This document shows, piece after piece, positions 11,255 to 22,658 of a DNA stretch of 64,000 nt. Location of the stretch: assembly GCA_964017125.1 (NCBI GenBank), contig OZ024902.1:52624201-52688200 (forward strand), given 5' to 3'. Made by a program: the position numbers and the translations under genes. The stretch's first letter is position 1, and each line of letters begins with the position of its first letter. The DNA comes from Flabesymbios commensalis. Its lineage: Eukaryota; Annelida; Polychaeta; Terebellida; Flabelligeridae. The notes beneath the pieces were generated by a model, which ran no database searches, was not told the origin of the DNA, and saw only the letters and a list, made by a program, of their open reading frames with translations.

Positions 11255-11500
11255 TCAAAATATATCGGGGTCACACAAGAATAGGTCAATTGATGATGCA
11301 GATCCAGACGCAGGATGTAAGTAGGTTATTGAATCATCATTCAAAATGCACAGGTTTTCGTCCGAAAGGAAGTCCTCAATTATTCTACTGCGTGGGTTCA
11401 TGTCCCTACCGTCCCATTTTTTATGGTGCCCGTTAAAGTCACCCAGTTTCATGAAGGGTTTAGGTATTTGTTTTACCAATTGCTCAGTTCTTCGACATCT
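11255..11500 (-). pseudogene. LINE endonuclease, C-terminal part
   Basis: The minus-strand frame reads LGDFNGHHKKWDG, SRIIEDFLSDENLCILND and TYLHPASGSASSIDLFLCDP. This is the 'GDFN.HH..W' and 'ND...TY.....+..S.IDL.+.' signature of apurinic-type endonucleases in Jockey LINEs, including the catalytic D-x-N and the S-x-I-D-L segment. The N-terminal half is not seen. Confidence 0.8.
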
Positions 11501-11641
11501 ACTGGGCGGTTAGGTGGTAAATAATCGGAGCATTATAGTCATGGCCCTGAGACACTTCATGTTAACTGCCACAGCCTGTCAGTTAGTGTTTAACGTGATA
11601 TGTTTGTGTGGTGTTCCATCTTAGTAAGAATGGAGATCTAA

Positions 11642-11914
11642 ACACACATTTTCCAAATTCTGGATCCGCCCTTGATTACCAAAGTTGAAGATAAGTAATG
11701 CAAGGGGCGGATCCAGAATTTGAAAAATGTGCGTGTAAGGGGAGGGGGGGGGGGGGGTCAATGGAAATTTCGCTGGCCTCCCAGCCAAATCTGAGTGGAG
11801 TTTTCTATTGTCAAATAATGATTTTTTGGCAATTTATAACAAGTGATGTTTGGACATTTTACTTTATAAAAAAGAGGGCGCGACCCCCCTGACCCTCCTC
11901 TGGATCCGCCACGG
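11642..11914. mobile_element. Small element(s) with GGCGGATCCAGA ends
   Basis: GGGGCGGATCCAGAATTTG begins near 11704, and CTCTGGATCCGCCAC ends near 11912, forming inverted ends of about a 210-bp element. A further inverted copy of the end, CAAATTCTGGATCCGCCC, lies at 11654-11671, face to face with the left end. A run of 14 G follows the left end. Confidence 0.65.
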
Positions 11915-11969
11915 GCTATGTGATTGACCAGAATTACATAACATGATGTATTTAAAAAAAACATTTCAT

Positions 11970-12062
11970 TAAGTTTGGTACTACGTGACACGATGTCACC
12001 TACATGTTCTCTTTTTTTTTCACTACATGACGCAATGTCACCAACGTGATTTGCTAATTAAT
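11970..12062. repeat. Second cluster of the GTGACAT/ATGTCAC motif
   Basis: CTACGTGACACGATGTCACC, CACTACATGACGCAATGTC and ACCAACGTGAT repeat the motif of the 7580-8470 field. It is followed by TAATTAGCATGCCTAATTAG, similar to sequence at about 7560. Confidence 0.5.
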
Positions 12063-12069
12063 TAGCATG

Positions 12070-13610
12070 CCTAATTAGCATAAGAAAATAAAAATTTAGC
12101 TCTGCCTCGTCTATCAACACACTGCCCAAGTATCTCTCTGCCATATACATTAAAGAAAATCCGGTATTTTATCCCTTTGATTCAAACTAATATTTCTTGT
12201 GAAATGTCCCTGTAATTCTGGAAATACTCATATACAATTTTATTCTCTACCAAATCAATGCGACCATATCATACCTAGTTTTTGTTAGCAAATCATCAAA
12301 AGATTTTCAAAAGGAAATCTTATAATTTACGTGCAATTATAATAGGCCTACACATTTTGCGACCTCGATTCTGGCATAAGCACTATAATGTAACAAAATG
12401 CGGCATGCAATGATTGAATAACGCTGTGCAAAGTCAAACTGCTGTATCCAGCTTACTATTTTTTGACAAGTTACTGCCTTTTGGGTTTACGAAAATACAG
12501 AAGCTGAATAGTGTCACGCTGTGTTCGATGTATCTGTACATCAATGGATTTCCTTTTTTCAATCGAGGTAGGTAATCATCATGCCTTTACACATCCTCGT
12601 CCGAATTTCACAATTTAAATAAATAGATTTAAAATAGTTATGGATAACTATGACAACTACGGTGTATATATATTTTTACATAATATTGTTTTTATTCTTC
12701 GAGTTTTGCGGATGTGATGACTGAAGGCAATTCTTAAACTCTACTCGATAAAGCATATTTTTAACGCGGCATTTATCCACCTGACAATACTGGGCCGACT
12801 TCAATGAAAGACAAATTACATGTGCTTGCAAGTCATCATTAGGCTAGTTCCACGAATGAGAAGTGAGTGTATCATGATAATTATGCTTATATTATATGAT
12901 AGGCCTCCATTACTTAAAGGTACATACATTGCTAACAGCAATTTTTAACATGTGAGCTACAATACAAGTGGCACTCATTACCAATAGTTAGCAGCTCCTA
13001 AAACGTAATTTTGGTGTTTACTAAAGATTATAGAGCACTTTATTTCCAAATGATGTAAACAAACTATTAGCATAAAACATCACAGATCCAGATTAACCTG
13101 ACATCCAATAGAATTATCATGCCTCATACTAATCAGAGCTGCATGTTCAATTCGCTAAGTTTAATATACATAAATAATATTAGCTTAATATACTGCTCCA
13201 ATATATATATATATAACTTTTACATGTGTTAAAATTAAATAAATAATGGATTTTCAATGATTTCTTTAGGATAAAAAGGTAGACTCCAAGGTAAAAATGT
13301 AAAAAAATTTTTTTTTTCGAAGAGGTCTGCAATGTCAAAACGTCAATTTTAAGTCCATGTATAACAAGTGTTATTCCTATGTTCGTGTAGAGAGACCTAA
13401 CCTATCCTAATGGAATATCCATATCTGGTATCATTTTATTCTTAGAATGCCTTAGAAATGTACCGTGACAAGTACCGAAAGGCTGCCTTGAAATATATAT
13501 TAGATGCACTCAATATTTAAGTTAATAAAATACTGGCTGCGGGTCGACACTATTCAGCCAAACCATTCGTAGGTATAGTATCGATCATAAAACACTGTTA
13601 GTCACACAAG
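12070..13610. other. No gene seen
   Basis: AT-rich, with a short (TA)n at about 13202-13215 and a 14-T run near 13305. No supported coding segment or structured repeat. Confidence 0.5.
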
Positions 13611-13617
13611 GCAGCAT

Positions 13618-13740
13618 AGAACCTTCAGAATATAAATATTTTCGGACTATCGAACCTCCGGACCAGCGAACCTTTGGAAAACAAAAACCTTCTGACTATC
13701 GAACTTTCGGCATATCGAACCTTCGGAATATAAGGATGTC
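13618..13740. repeat. Iterated CGAACCTTCGGA motif
   Basis: Within about 120 bp the motif (T)CGAACCTTCGGA(C/A)TAT, with variants, occurs about five times (for example ATCGAACCTCCGGACC, GCGAACCTTTGG, ATCGAACTTTCGGC and ATCGAACCTTCGG). Confidence 0.65.
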
Positions 13741-13815
13741 CCCGCCAGATGCATGTTCATGGGAAACGATATCTCTTCTCGTCTTGAGTAGATTAAATTC
13801 CAACCTGTACAAAAT

Positions 13816-15135
13816 GTTAATAATAATAATAATAATAATAATAAAGTCTTTATTTAGCGAGGGTACAGGTATATACAACAACGTACAAAATCAATAAAAA
13901 TTAAAAACATACATACATGTATGTACCAACCCACTGAGCATAGCTCATCCGCCGTGGGGCCCTCATACATAAACATTAAAAAACATACATCGATATATAC
14001 ATCTATTTAAATAATATAATAATATATACATAACTCGTATGATTCATTTACTTATATAATATAAAATAGTAATAATAGCATATATTTAAATTCGTGTACC
14101 TGGGAAATCTGACAATCTATTTGGCAGCAACATATAATTTTACAAACATCTACAGAAGAAGTGATCATTTTGAAGTACAACAATTTACATGATTGATTTG
14201 TATACATGGAAATAATTGATAAAAAAAAATATACTTGGACATTTTTTATATTGAGGTATATTTATATAACTCAGTACCTAACCTCATATTACATAACTTA
14301 TAAAATAATGTATGGTATTGATATAATATATATACATACATACATATATATACACATATATATATATACAGTATATACATTGTAAACATGACAACTACAA
14401 ACACACATATATAAATTACATTTGAGAGTACAATTAAAGCACAATTGCAGACAACATATATATTATTTCAAACACAATAATTACAAATCTGATATATGTA
14501 TATTGTAACTACTTTTTATTCCCGTTTTTGTATTCGCGTACAAATTCTTTTAATGTCGTTGCTTTGCGTGCTTTATCGGATAGAGAATTCCAGATTTTTG
14601 TCTTCTATCTTAAAGAATGATTTGTGTTTGTGCATGTTGGTTTAAATAAATTAGATATATAATCAGGGGTAAGGTTGTTTAGAGCTTTGAATACCATTGT
14701 GGCCTGTTTTTCCTGAACAATTTTATCAAAAGTATCCCATTCAAGTTGATCGAACAGAGGACTAGATGGGAAATACTTATTTGCATCCAGAATAAGCCGT
14801 GCGGCTTGTTTTTGTAATTTTATTATTGAATATATGTCAGTTTTGTTACATTGTCCCCGTATAGTGCAGCAATATTGTAGGTGTGGTTTAATATAGTAGT
14901 TATAATACAAAATACGGGTCTTTGCAGGTAAATAATGTCCTCGTTAAGTTATTATCGATAAGCACACCTAGGAGTTTTTCTTGTTTGGTATTTTTGTGCC
15001 GTTAATATTTATGTTGATGTCTATTTCAGTTTCAGCTAAACGTGATTCTTTTGCTTTTGATAGGATTAACATTGCTTTGGTTTTTTCAAAACTTAAAGGC
15101 ATGCCATTTTCATAGCACCAGATGTTCGTACGTAC
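13816..15135 (-). mobile_element. 5'-truncated CR1/L2-like LINE with a (TTA)n tail
   Basis: On the minus strand the reverse-transcriptase C-terminal part starts near 15130 with WCYENGMPLSFEKTKAML, then YNYYIKPHLQYCCTIRGQ, IIKLQKQAARLILDA, PLFDQLEWDTFDKIVQ and VFKALNNLTPDYISNLF. This is the 'yy..i.PhL.Y...vWg......+lqk.Q++a.R.i' and 'L.wl....R' region of CR1/L2 elements. It shifts frame at least once. About 700 bp of AT-rich 3' UTR follows, with CCGCCGTGGGGCCCTCATAC (plus strand), and the element ends at a (TAA)n run (plus strand) at 13819-13843, the usual type of 3' tail. The 5' part, including the catalytic Y-x-D-D, is missing. Confidence 0.8.
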
Positions 15136-15479
15136 TCATTCATCTATGTTCACCAGGTAGGTGTGTAATGCATCTTCTGCTACTATATATCAGTTAGTAG
15201 CTGCATGTATATTATGGTGCGGGAAACAGACAGACCCATGTATATATCATTTCATATATTGGCATCTAATTTTATTTCAGCTAGCTATATTTTACATTGT
15301 CAAAATATCTAGTGTTGTATCATGGCAATGCCACCTAAACATGATTTAAAATCTGTATTCGATAACAAGTATATTTTAATGTGATTTTACCAAACCAACC
15401 ATCTTGCATATACATGTACATATATTCCTTAACAGTTTCTATAGTCCCCAGAAGAACTGATCTGATGCAATGTAAGGAT

Positions 15480-15908
15480 ATGCCCAGTAAACACCAAACA
15501 TTTATGACGCGATCCACAACTTCAAGTGAGTGAAAATTATTCAGATTTGACAAAATGGAGGTCAACTATTTTCAAATCTTGCTGGTTGATGTCACACTTT
15601 ATCTTTAACATATTTAAAATGTGGAACTTAATGCGCTAATAAAAATGAAAACTCGAATACATGCGGTTAACCCTTTAACCGCCAAATTATTCAATTACAA
15701 TTTTCACCCACTTGAAGTTGTGTCTTGCTGACGCGATCCACAACTTCAAGTGAGTGAAAATTATTTAGATTTGACAAAATGAAAGTCAACTGTTTTCAAA
15801 TATTGCTTATTGATGTCACATTTTATCTTTAACATGTTTAAAAGGTGGTACTTGATATGCTAATGAAAAATGAAAACCCGAATATATGCGGCACCGGCGG
15901 TTAAAGGG
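15480..15908. mobile_element. Two adjoining TTAA-type MITEs sharing one TTAA
   Basis: The complete copy is 15671-15908, flanked by TTAA at 15667-15670 and 15909-15912. Its ends are CCCTTTAACCGCC and GGCGGTTAAAGGG. Its core is the hairpin CACTTGAAGTTGTG facing CACAACTTCAAGTG. To the left, 15488-15666 is the right-hand portion of a second copy that begins in the hairpin and ends at the same TTAA. It abuts a CCAGTAAACACCAAACATTT end of the other MITE family. TTAA duplication with CCCTTT ends is typical of piggyBac-type elements. Confidence 0.85.
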
Positions 15909-15929
15909 TTAAAGGGTTAAACATGTCAA

Positions 15930-16800
15930 CAAAAAACAAGCCACATGAAGCGCACACGTTCTTCTCACCAGGTTACTACAATACTACTTGTGTAACTTAG
16001 TCTTATATCATACTATTATGAAGAAAGAATCACAATCGTTACATCTAAGGAGAGGATAATCCTGCAGATAAGCTCCATGTAATGTTACATTCGAATATGT
16101 TACAGAATGAAAACAAATTATGAGCTTTGGTAGTTCTAGCTCAGAAGTGAAAAGACGGCTTCGCCCCCAAGAAAGTTTCTTCTAGACACCGTCAAATTCA
16201 CTTGCATTTACAAAGGCCATCCTGGTTTTGAGTGTTCATTGCACGCATGAAATTAGTGGGTACGGTGATATGTTTGAATAGTTCTGTTTTGAATCAACAA
16301 GGGAACAGTATCGAAAACGTGGGGTACTATGACCCATGTGACAACAGATTTCAATTGAGCTGCAAAGAAAACATAAAGAGTGCTAGCTTTCACCGACAGT
16401 GATGATGTAGTATTTCAATTCCTGAGATTTGTCATTGTTACGTACATCATTTTCCTCACCACACGAGGAACTTATATAATGAGTTATGCTCGCTACAATC
16501 ATTTGATTAGGCATATCCTTCATCTGCACGAGGATTGTTGTACTTTAAGATCGAGCTTCCGTAAGTTTATGGTGAGGAGGAGGAGGAAGATGTAGAAAGA
16601 TAGCTTATTTGCTCCTGAAATATACAAAAAATTAATTCATTTTCAATGCATTTATTCAAAATTACAGGCCGAGTTATCAAGCTAAAAATATAACGTACTA
16701 TTTTAGAAAAACAAAAACAAGTGGGCGCTAAAAATAAAACTTATAATATTAAAACAACACGTGACCTCATCCCATACATCCTCCACCCATACATGTACGG
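15930..16800. other. No gene seen
   Basis: Short open frames without family resemblance or splice context. No repeat structure noticed. Confidence 0.45.
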
Positions 16801-16807
16801 CCGGTGC

Positions 16808-16935
16808 CCTTTTGTCCCATCTTCATAAATGTCTTAGTGAGCTCTTTGCGCTTCATTTGAATACGTATATGTTTTGGGTCTACGGGCATAATAGATATTT
16901 CACTCTTTCAATGCGGGGATGTCTCGTGTTCAGTG
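16808..16935. repeat. Copy of the TCTTAGTGAGCTC/TGCGGGG repeat family
   Basis: Shares AAATGTCTTAGTGAGCTC, CATTTGAATACGTATATG, GGGTCTACGGGC and CTCTTTCAATGCGGGGAT with copies at 20404-20570 (reverse), 46401-46583 and 50021-50165. Confidence 0.65.
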
Positions 16936-17201
16936 CCGCGCATCGGTCGGCAATCTGCCACGACGTGTACAGCCAGGGTTAGCCGGGCGATTTGTGACAC
17001 AGTAATACCCCTATTATCAGAATGTACAGTGTACCCCTGAGGCTGTAAACCTTATCGAAACGCTGAACCGGGACCACGAAGATATAAGGTTGATTTGCCG
17101 TCCACGGAGCGAGGTGTATATGGTGGGGCTGCATCAGCTTTCGGTAAGATTTTAATCCGGTGACTGTTGGACTCCAACATTATTTACCAATTCATTTTTA
17201 A

Positions 17202-17438
17202 CCCTTTAACCGCTGGTGCCGTATATATTTGGTTTTTCATTTTTATCAGCACAATTAGTACCACCTTTTAAACACGTTAAAGATAAAAAGTGACATCAAT
17301 CAGCAAGGTTTGAAAAAAATTGACCCCCATTTTGTCACATTTGAATAATTTTCACTGACTTGAAGTTGTGGATCGCGTCAGCGAGACACAACTTCAAGTG
17401 GGTGAAAATTCAAACTGGATAATTTGGCGGTTGAAGGG
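17202..17438. mobile_element. TTAA-type MITE with the CTTGAAGTTGTG hairpin
   Basis: Flanked by TTAA at 17198-17201 and 17439-17442, with ends CCCTTTAACCGC and GCGGTTGAAGGG. The hairpin core near 17360-17410 is GACTTGAAGTTGTGGATCGC facing its inverse. The orientation is opposite to the copy at 15671. Confidence 0.88.
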
Positions 17439-17610
17439 TTAAACAACGTGTTGCCAGCAGACACGATCAGATGTTGAACCAATATCGTATAATGTTGGGT
17501 CAACGTCGCAGCCGGTGGGCCAATATTAAAACATACATACAAATTTACGATTAATCTGAAAATTTTAAATGTGATTATGCAAAGAGTACATTGCTTTCAA
17601 CCATGTGCAT

Positions 17611-17798
17611 CTGTGAAACGCAGTGACGTCACTCGGTGAAAACAAGGTTATATAACACCCCCTCTCCCATACTTCATTCTGTGAAACGCAGTGACGTCAC
17701 TCGGTGAAAACAAGGTTATATGAGAACCCTCCCCCATTCTTCATTGTATTAGCCAGCTCAGTGAAAACAAAGGAGGTCGAGGTCATTGAGTTTCACAG
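17611..17798. mobile_element. Small element with CTGTGAAAC ends and an internal direct repeat
   Basis: Begins CTGTGAAACGCAGTGACGTC and ends GAGTTTCACAG. The first about 43 bp are repeated 68 bp downstream at 17679 (CTGTGAAACGCAGTGACGTC and AAAACAAGGTTATAT). Confidence 0.65.
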
Positions 17799-18379
17799 AA
17801 TATTAACATTATGAGGACAGTAGACAATAGTTTATAAACTTCTGGTCATAGCGACATAATCTGGCTAAAAATCATCTCAATTGCAAAGCCAACGTTTTAT
17901 TTTCGCTTTTTGTTATGTCCATAATATGTGAAAATATCCATATTTAAGGACATGCTCACATATCATGTTAAAATGTTTAAACTAGAATTTTGGAACTCTC
18001 TTAAATTTCGGGTTGCTGTGGCAACGTACCAAGTATTGCGAAAGCCCCATTTATCAGTTATTCCCGTATTTCTTATTTGGACATATATAAACACATATAT
18101 AAATCTTACGCAATTTTATTCTATGAATATGTTGACATTATTATGGGCATATATTAATGAGCCAAAATAACAAAGATGATGTCGTCTGTTTGTGTCGCTT
18201 TAATAATAAAGGTGATAATACAAGGTAATAAATTAAAGTACCGGGTATATAAAAAAATAAAATAAAGAAAATAATATTCGGTAGTTCGGTACAAATCGCT
18301 GCAAGTAGCTATTGTAACAAATTATTCATACTGTGTACGAGGGCGTTGAAGTGTGACCAACGTGGTCTGATGGGTATGA

Positions 18380-18456
18380 CCCAGCAAACACAAAACATTT
18401 GTCACATGGATTACACCCTACGTACAAATGCTATACAGATGTTTTGTGTTTACTGT
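18380..18456. mobile_element. Short CCAGCAAACACAAAAC hairpin MITE
   Basis: Left end CCCAGCAAACACAAAACATT faces right end GATGTTTTGTGTTTACTGTG. The centre is shortened compared with the copies at 25941 and 49807. Confidence 0.75.
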
Positions 18457-18570
18457 GTAAGGTGATGACACCTTTTCTCCGTCATTGTCAATAATACTGT
18501 GAATTGTCAGATCGGTGAACAACGAAAAGAATGTTTTAGGATTTCCAAAAATCCTAAAAGCAATATTTAA

Positions 18571-18809
18571 CCCTTTAACCGCCAAATTTTTCAATTTGAA
18601 TTTTCACCCACTTGAAGTTGTGTCTCGCTGACGCGATCCACAACGTCAAGTGAGTGAAAATTATTCAGATTTGACAAAATGGAGGTCAACTCTTTTTCAA
18701 ATCTTGCTGGTTGATGTCACATTTTATCTTTAACATATTCAAAATGTGGTACTTATTGTGCGGATAAAAAATAAAAACCCGAATATATGCGGCACCGGCG
18801 GTAAAAGGC
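18571..18809. mobile_element. TTAA-type MITE with the CTTGAAGTTGTG hairpin
   Basis: TTAA at 18567-18570 and 18810-18813, ends CCCTTTAACCGCC and GGCGGTAAAAGGC. The core is ACTTGAAGTTGTGTCTCGC facing its inverse. Same family and orientation as 15671-15908. Confidence 0.85.
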
Positions 18810-18855
18810 TTAAAGGGAAGTAATCCAAAGAGAAATATAATATACAAATATTATT

Positions 18856-19477
18856 AAGGCTCCCCCCTACCAGGGGAAGGCTTTTTGTTTTTGTACGGTT
18901 TCGTCCGCCTGCGGCGCCGCGCATGGAATCTTATACATACCATGTCACCCTGATATCTACAAAACCGCTTTATCAATTCATTTGGTGTTCAACATACTGG
19001 ATAGAAATATTAATTCCTAGGCTGTATCAATTTTTCAGAGAGTTCGGGAAAATATTCGGGTCATGGCGGCCATCTTTAATCTTTTTTCGTCAAATTAAGA
19101 CCTTGTCTTCAAAGCCCGCTTATCCTATATACTCAATATTCAAGGTACTGCATGCTAGTATCAATTCCTAGACTGCATCAATTTTTCAGAAAGCTTGGAA
19201 AAATATCAGGGTCTTGGCGGCCATCTTTAATCTTTTTAAATCAAATTAGGACCTTGTCGCCCTGATGACTTCAAAGCCGCTTATCCGATATACTCAATAT
19301 TCAACATACTGCATGCTAGTATTAGACTACATCAATTTTTCAGATAGTTCGGGAAAATATCCGAGTCATGGCCGCCATCTTACTTGATAATTACATGTAC
19401 AGATGTACTAATTGATTATCTAGTAAAATTATATTTAATGTATAACTTTTATTTGAAAAGTGCGAGGGGGGAGCCTT
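18856..19477. mobile_element. 622-bp element with AAGGCTCCCCCCT ends holding three tandem units
   Basis: The left end AAGGCTCCCCCCT and the right end AGGGGGGAGCCTT are perfect inverted repeats of 13 bp. Inside, a unit of about 154 bp is repeated three times. Its landmark GGCGGCCATCTTTAATCTTT lies at about 19063 and 19218, with GGCCGCCATCTTAC at about 19371. Each unit also has CATCAATTTTTCAGA upstream. No open frame of note. Confidence 0.8.
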
Positions 19478-19562
19478 CTTGGGTGTTTTGCATGGTGAAC
19501 ACTTACTTCTAGTTTCAAACATAAATATTAAAACAAAATAATAAAATTAGGACGACTATTGA

Positions 19563-19640
19563 GCTATGCAAAGCCATAAGATCTCGCAAAGAGAGGAGAT
19601 ACTGCCTTTTAGCTTTGCACGGCAGTATAGCTGTACCATC
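19563..19640. repeat. Hairpin repeat of the TGCAAAGCCA/GCAGTATCTGC family
   Basis: GCTATGCAAAGCCATAAGAT at the left faces TTTTAGCTTTGCACGGCAGT at the right, with GAGATACTGCC inside. Related copies are at 47968-48105 and 61184-61263. Confidence 0.6.
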
Positions 19641-20400
19641 ATGCAAAGCACACGGCCATGTGCTCTATTTAGTGGCCGAATGTTTTGTCTGCAAATTGCA
19701 TATTTTATTTGTGGGATGTTCAAGGGCCTGGCGAAATACTAAGATTTATTCTGCATTGAGTTATTCTTAATTCTATTTTAAATGAATCGTCAATGTTCAC
19801 AGCGCTTCTAATGCATTCTGAAGTTTCCTGCAGCTTTCTACAGCAGACCACGTAGACCAGGGAATGTTTGTTTTTGGAGATATGGCATAATGTGCTTATG
19901 TGTTGTGTCCTGACATATTGAGTAGGGAATGAGATAATAAATGCATATTCCTGTCTCCGAGATGGTGGAACAATTGCCTCACTGGTTGGTGGGTAAAATC
20001 AATGTTCTCATGCAAAGCATTTTGTGCATAAAAAATGGAAATCGTTATTCTCGGATTTTTTTATACATAATGGTGTGTCATGGATGATGATAATACCTTT
20101 TATTTTTATTTCTGCTCCCCGCTCCGACCTGGAATGGTAGGTTAGTGGACCTAGCTATAATGATTAATGGATGGTCCTGTCAATCGTAGATCGTCATATA
20201 TTTGCTAAAATTAAATTTATCAATTAATTGATCGCTAAATTAAATAATTTAATTTTAATTTAACTAAATTTAAATATATTTTTATACATTTTGTTGTACA
20301 TTTTTATTTAAAAAATAAACATCTTGAAATTATTAACAATTGTTTAGTCCGAGAGCGCAAAGCGGTCGCCAGACGATCGAATGTTTGTGTGAAGGGGTCC
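19641..20400. other. No gene seen
   Basis: AT-rich, especially 20215-20340, with no supported coding segment. Confidence 0.45.
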
Positions 20401-20403
20401 TCA

Positions 20404-20570
20404 ACCCTTTCAGTGCGGGGATCGACTTTAGAATCTGACGTATCTTGGCCTCAGATTCTGACGTCTAAAATCCCAGCACTGAAAGAGTAAAATATCTATT
20501 ATGGCCGTAGACTCATAACACAGGTATTCAAATGAAGCGCAAAGAGCTCACTAAGACATTTATGATGACT
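20404..20570. repeat. TGCGGGG hairpin repeat (reverse copy)
   Basis: AACCCTTTCAGTGCGGGGAT faces CCCAGCACTGAAAGAGT. The core AGAATCTGACGTATCTTGG is opposed by CAGATTCTGACGTCT. It continues with GGCCGTAGACTCAT and AGAGCTCACTAAGACATTT, the reverse of the copy at 16808. Confidence 0.7.
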
Positions 20571-20574
20571 TCAA

Positions 20575-22540
20575 AATTAAAAAAAACACATTTGAACTCT
20601 TTATTTAGATACAACTTTTTAATTATGTTTATTTATATTTATTCATATTTATATACAATCTCAGCACTTTAAAGGGTGGACACGTCAAACGTCAAACTGA
20701 CTTGTTCTGAACTTATTTTGACCCGCATCTATACATATAAGCCTGCTCTTACAAGCCTGAAGTACTCGCTTCACGCATGATGTAAGCGGATGAACCACAG
20801 TAAACACATACATGGACATATAACAATAATTATGTATACTATTTTTTATGCACCTGTATCAGATAGTTGCTGCCTAGCCAGCAGAGGTTTTTATAAACCT
20901 GTTTTGGAGCAGCACGACCAATCTCACAGGTATATAATAATATATTTTACTGATATAATGTTACAGCTTCTGTAACTGTATTACAAATATGTATTGGTGA
21001 AAAGCTAAATACAATAAAAAATAAACTATTACTAAAGTAATGGTGTTTTTAATACAGAGTTAACAAATTAATGAATTTATTTATTTATGCAATAGAGCGA
21101 GGCAATATAATATACCTGAACGGATCCATAAAAGTGTTGTATTTTCACCATTATGGTGACTTGAAAAGCCAAAAGGCAATAGCCATGATAACTGTAACTT
21201 GTCGGTTAAGTAGTTACTGTCTTTTCTCTTTGCAGGACACCATAGCCACCATCTGCAACGTGGGCCCAACAGGAATGCAGCATTGGCTGAACGTCTCATG
21301 TTTGCTGGGAACCGGGCGTGGCATAACTAGCTGTACATGAGCTCCGTGAGGTACACTGTACACACCTCACCAGTGAATGACAATATGGTCCCCGTGGATT
21401 TGATACTGCTTTGACCGTCATTATGGTTACGTTGATGACACCTTGGCTAAACTCTGAATATGTGTGTGTAAAATATGATCAAATCGTTGGGTTGTGAGCA
21501 TGCATACAGATCGATCGGCATTCTACATATAATCGGTAAGTTATTGGTGATAGTAGAACTAGTATTAGTGTCTCACAAAACTTTTTGAAAAGTAGTTTCT
21601 CACAAAACATTTCAAAAAATTAAGGGGATTCTAACTATCTAATGAAAATGAGATAAAGTTAGAAAAACCCTAATTTTCAGATTCTCAGTGAGATGGATTG
21701 AGGCCGAACACGGTATATTCACATAATATGTAATCTTACACGCCCCACTGGACCCAGTTTTAGTTGGGGATTCTCCCTCGTGACAGAAAGAAACATAAAC
21801 TCAAGATTAGTCCCTGCTCGTGTCGAACCCAACAAACACGATACATTGAATCAATGTTTTGTTTGAACAAATATTATTAGTCATTTGTAATACAACGCTT
21901 GTTCGTTAGGAGTCAACATGATCAATGTTAGTTTTATATGGGCCATTGCTGAGTAAGCCAATACTGGTTTAATATATCATGTTAACAGGAAATGACCCCA
22001 AGTGTTACCGTTTTCATCATGTTTAAATTAAATACTACCACACGCAGAAATACATCCCCCAGGCATTTGAACGGCATGTAGCACTACACTGTATATGCAC
22101 AACCACGATGGCAAACATCCGGCCCGATCTGTATTCAAATCAAGTACATCCGGTCTGAACCTCCTGTCTAAACCGAATGGAATGAGCCATTGATTGTAGC
22201 TGATCTATAGAAGTCTGCATCCATAAGTACAATCATGTTATTCTTGCTTGAATATTTCATCTACAAAAACGTATGGTGAAAGTGTGTACATTTTCATAAT
22301 TCAATTATATTTCCTCCCATACTCAAAACAGCTTGTCGACTCCGCTTAGAAAGACACAAGTCACGTCAACTGTGCAATATTACTATATTGTATTTAGTGT
22401 TTGCATGTTATTTTTTTATTGATATGTTCGACGAATTTGCTTTTATAAACATGTAGGTACATGACACCAGGCGATGTATGATGTGGTAAGTTTCTACAGT
22501 AGTGGAAGGACCTCTCTCATCTGCTTATGATTAAATATTA
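20575..22540. other. Upstream of the transporter gene; no gene seen
   Basis: Contains parts of the CCAGCAAACAC-type MITE family (about 21257-21305 and 21826-21960). A possible acceptor TTTCTCTTTGCAG at 21235 is followed by an open frame made largely of that MITE, so I do not call it an exon. Promoter elements could not be identified. Confidence 0.45.
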
Positions 22541-22544
22541 TAAA

Positions 22545-22638
22545 GTGTTTTAGGGTTCGGGACTTATCGCTATATGATGCCTTAGTTGTGCTGGAAGGAA
22601 CTGCTTTCTATTGTGCTCATGAATAACCCTAACTATCT
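22545..22638 (+). pseudogene. Decayed tandem duplicate of the transporter's first coding exon
   Basis: This stretch aligns without large gaps to 22640-22735, the acceptor, ATG and first codons of the transporter. Both begin GTGTTTTAGGGTT; then come GCTATATGATGCC against GCTGGATGATGTT, GTGCTGGAAGGAACTG against GGCAGCAGGAGCTG, and CTATTGTGCT against GTTGTGCTAT. In this copy the position of the ATG reads CTT and stops follow. The spacing is 95 bp. I infer an old local duplication of the exon start that is no longer used. Confidence 0.55.
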
Positions 22639-22658
22639 TGTGTTTTAGGGTTTGAGAC

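Larger units (their letters stand above)
8510..11500 (-). mobile_element. Degraded Jockey-like LINE in three blocks
   Basis: Read on the minus strand from right to left the parts come in LINE order: endonuclease (about 11500-11255), linker and first half of the reverse transcriptase (about 10900-10080), then the catalytic and C-terminal part of the reverse transcriptase (about 9290-8510). Frames change within and between blocks. About 0.8 kb of small MITE-like sequence lies between the two reverse-transcriptase blocks, where the part around the first catalytic Asp would be expected. The element is not capable of coding a whole protein as it stands. Confidence 0.8.

Noticed and set aside
12070-13610. 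CRISPR array, bacterial operon or prophage
   Set aside because: No regularly spaced repeats with unique spacers and no prokaryotic gene layout anywhere; the introns show this is animal DNA.
5690-15135. LTR retrovirus-like element
   Set aside because: The reverse-transcriptase and endonuclease remains are of LINE type (GDFN endonuclease, Jockey and CR1/L2 signatures); no long terminal repeats, protease or integrase were seen.
21071-21340. Possible exon after TTTCTCTTTGCAG at 21235
   Set aside because: The open part after the acceptor is largely a CCAGCAAACAC-type MITE fragment.
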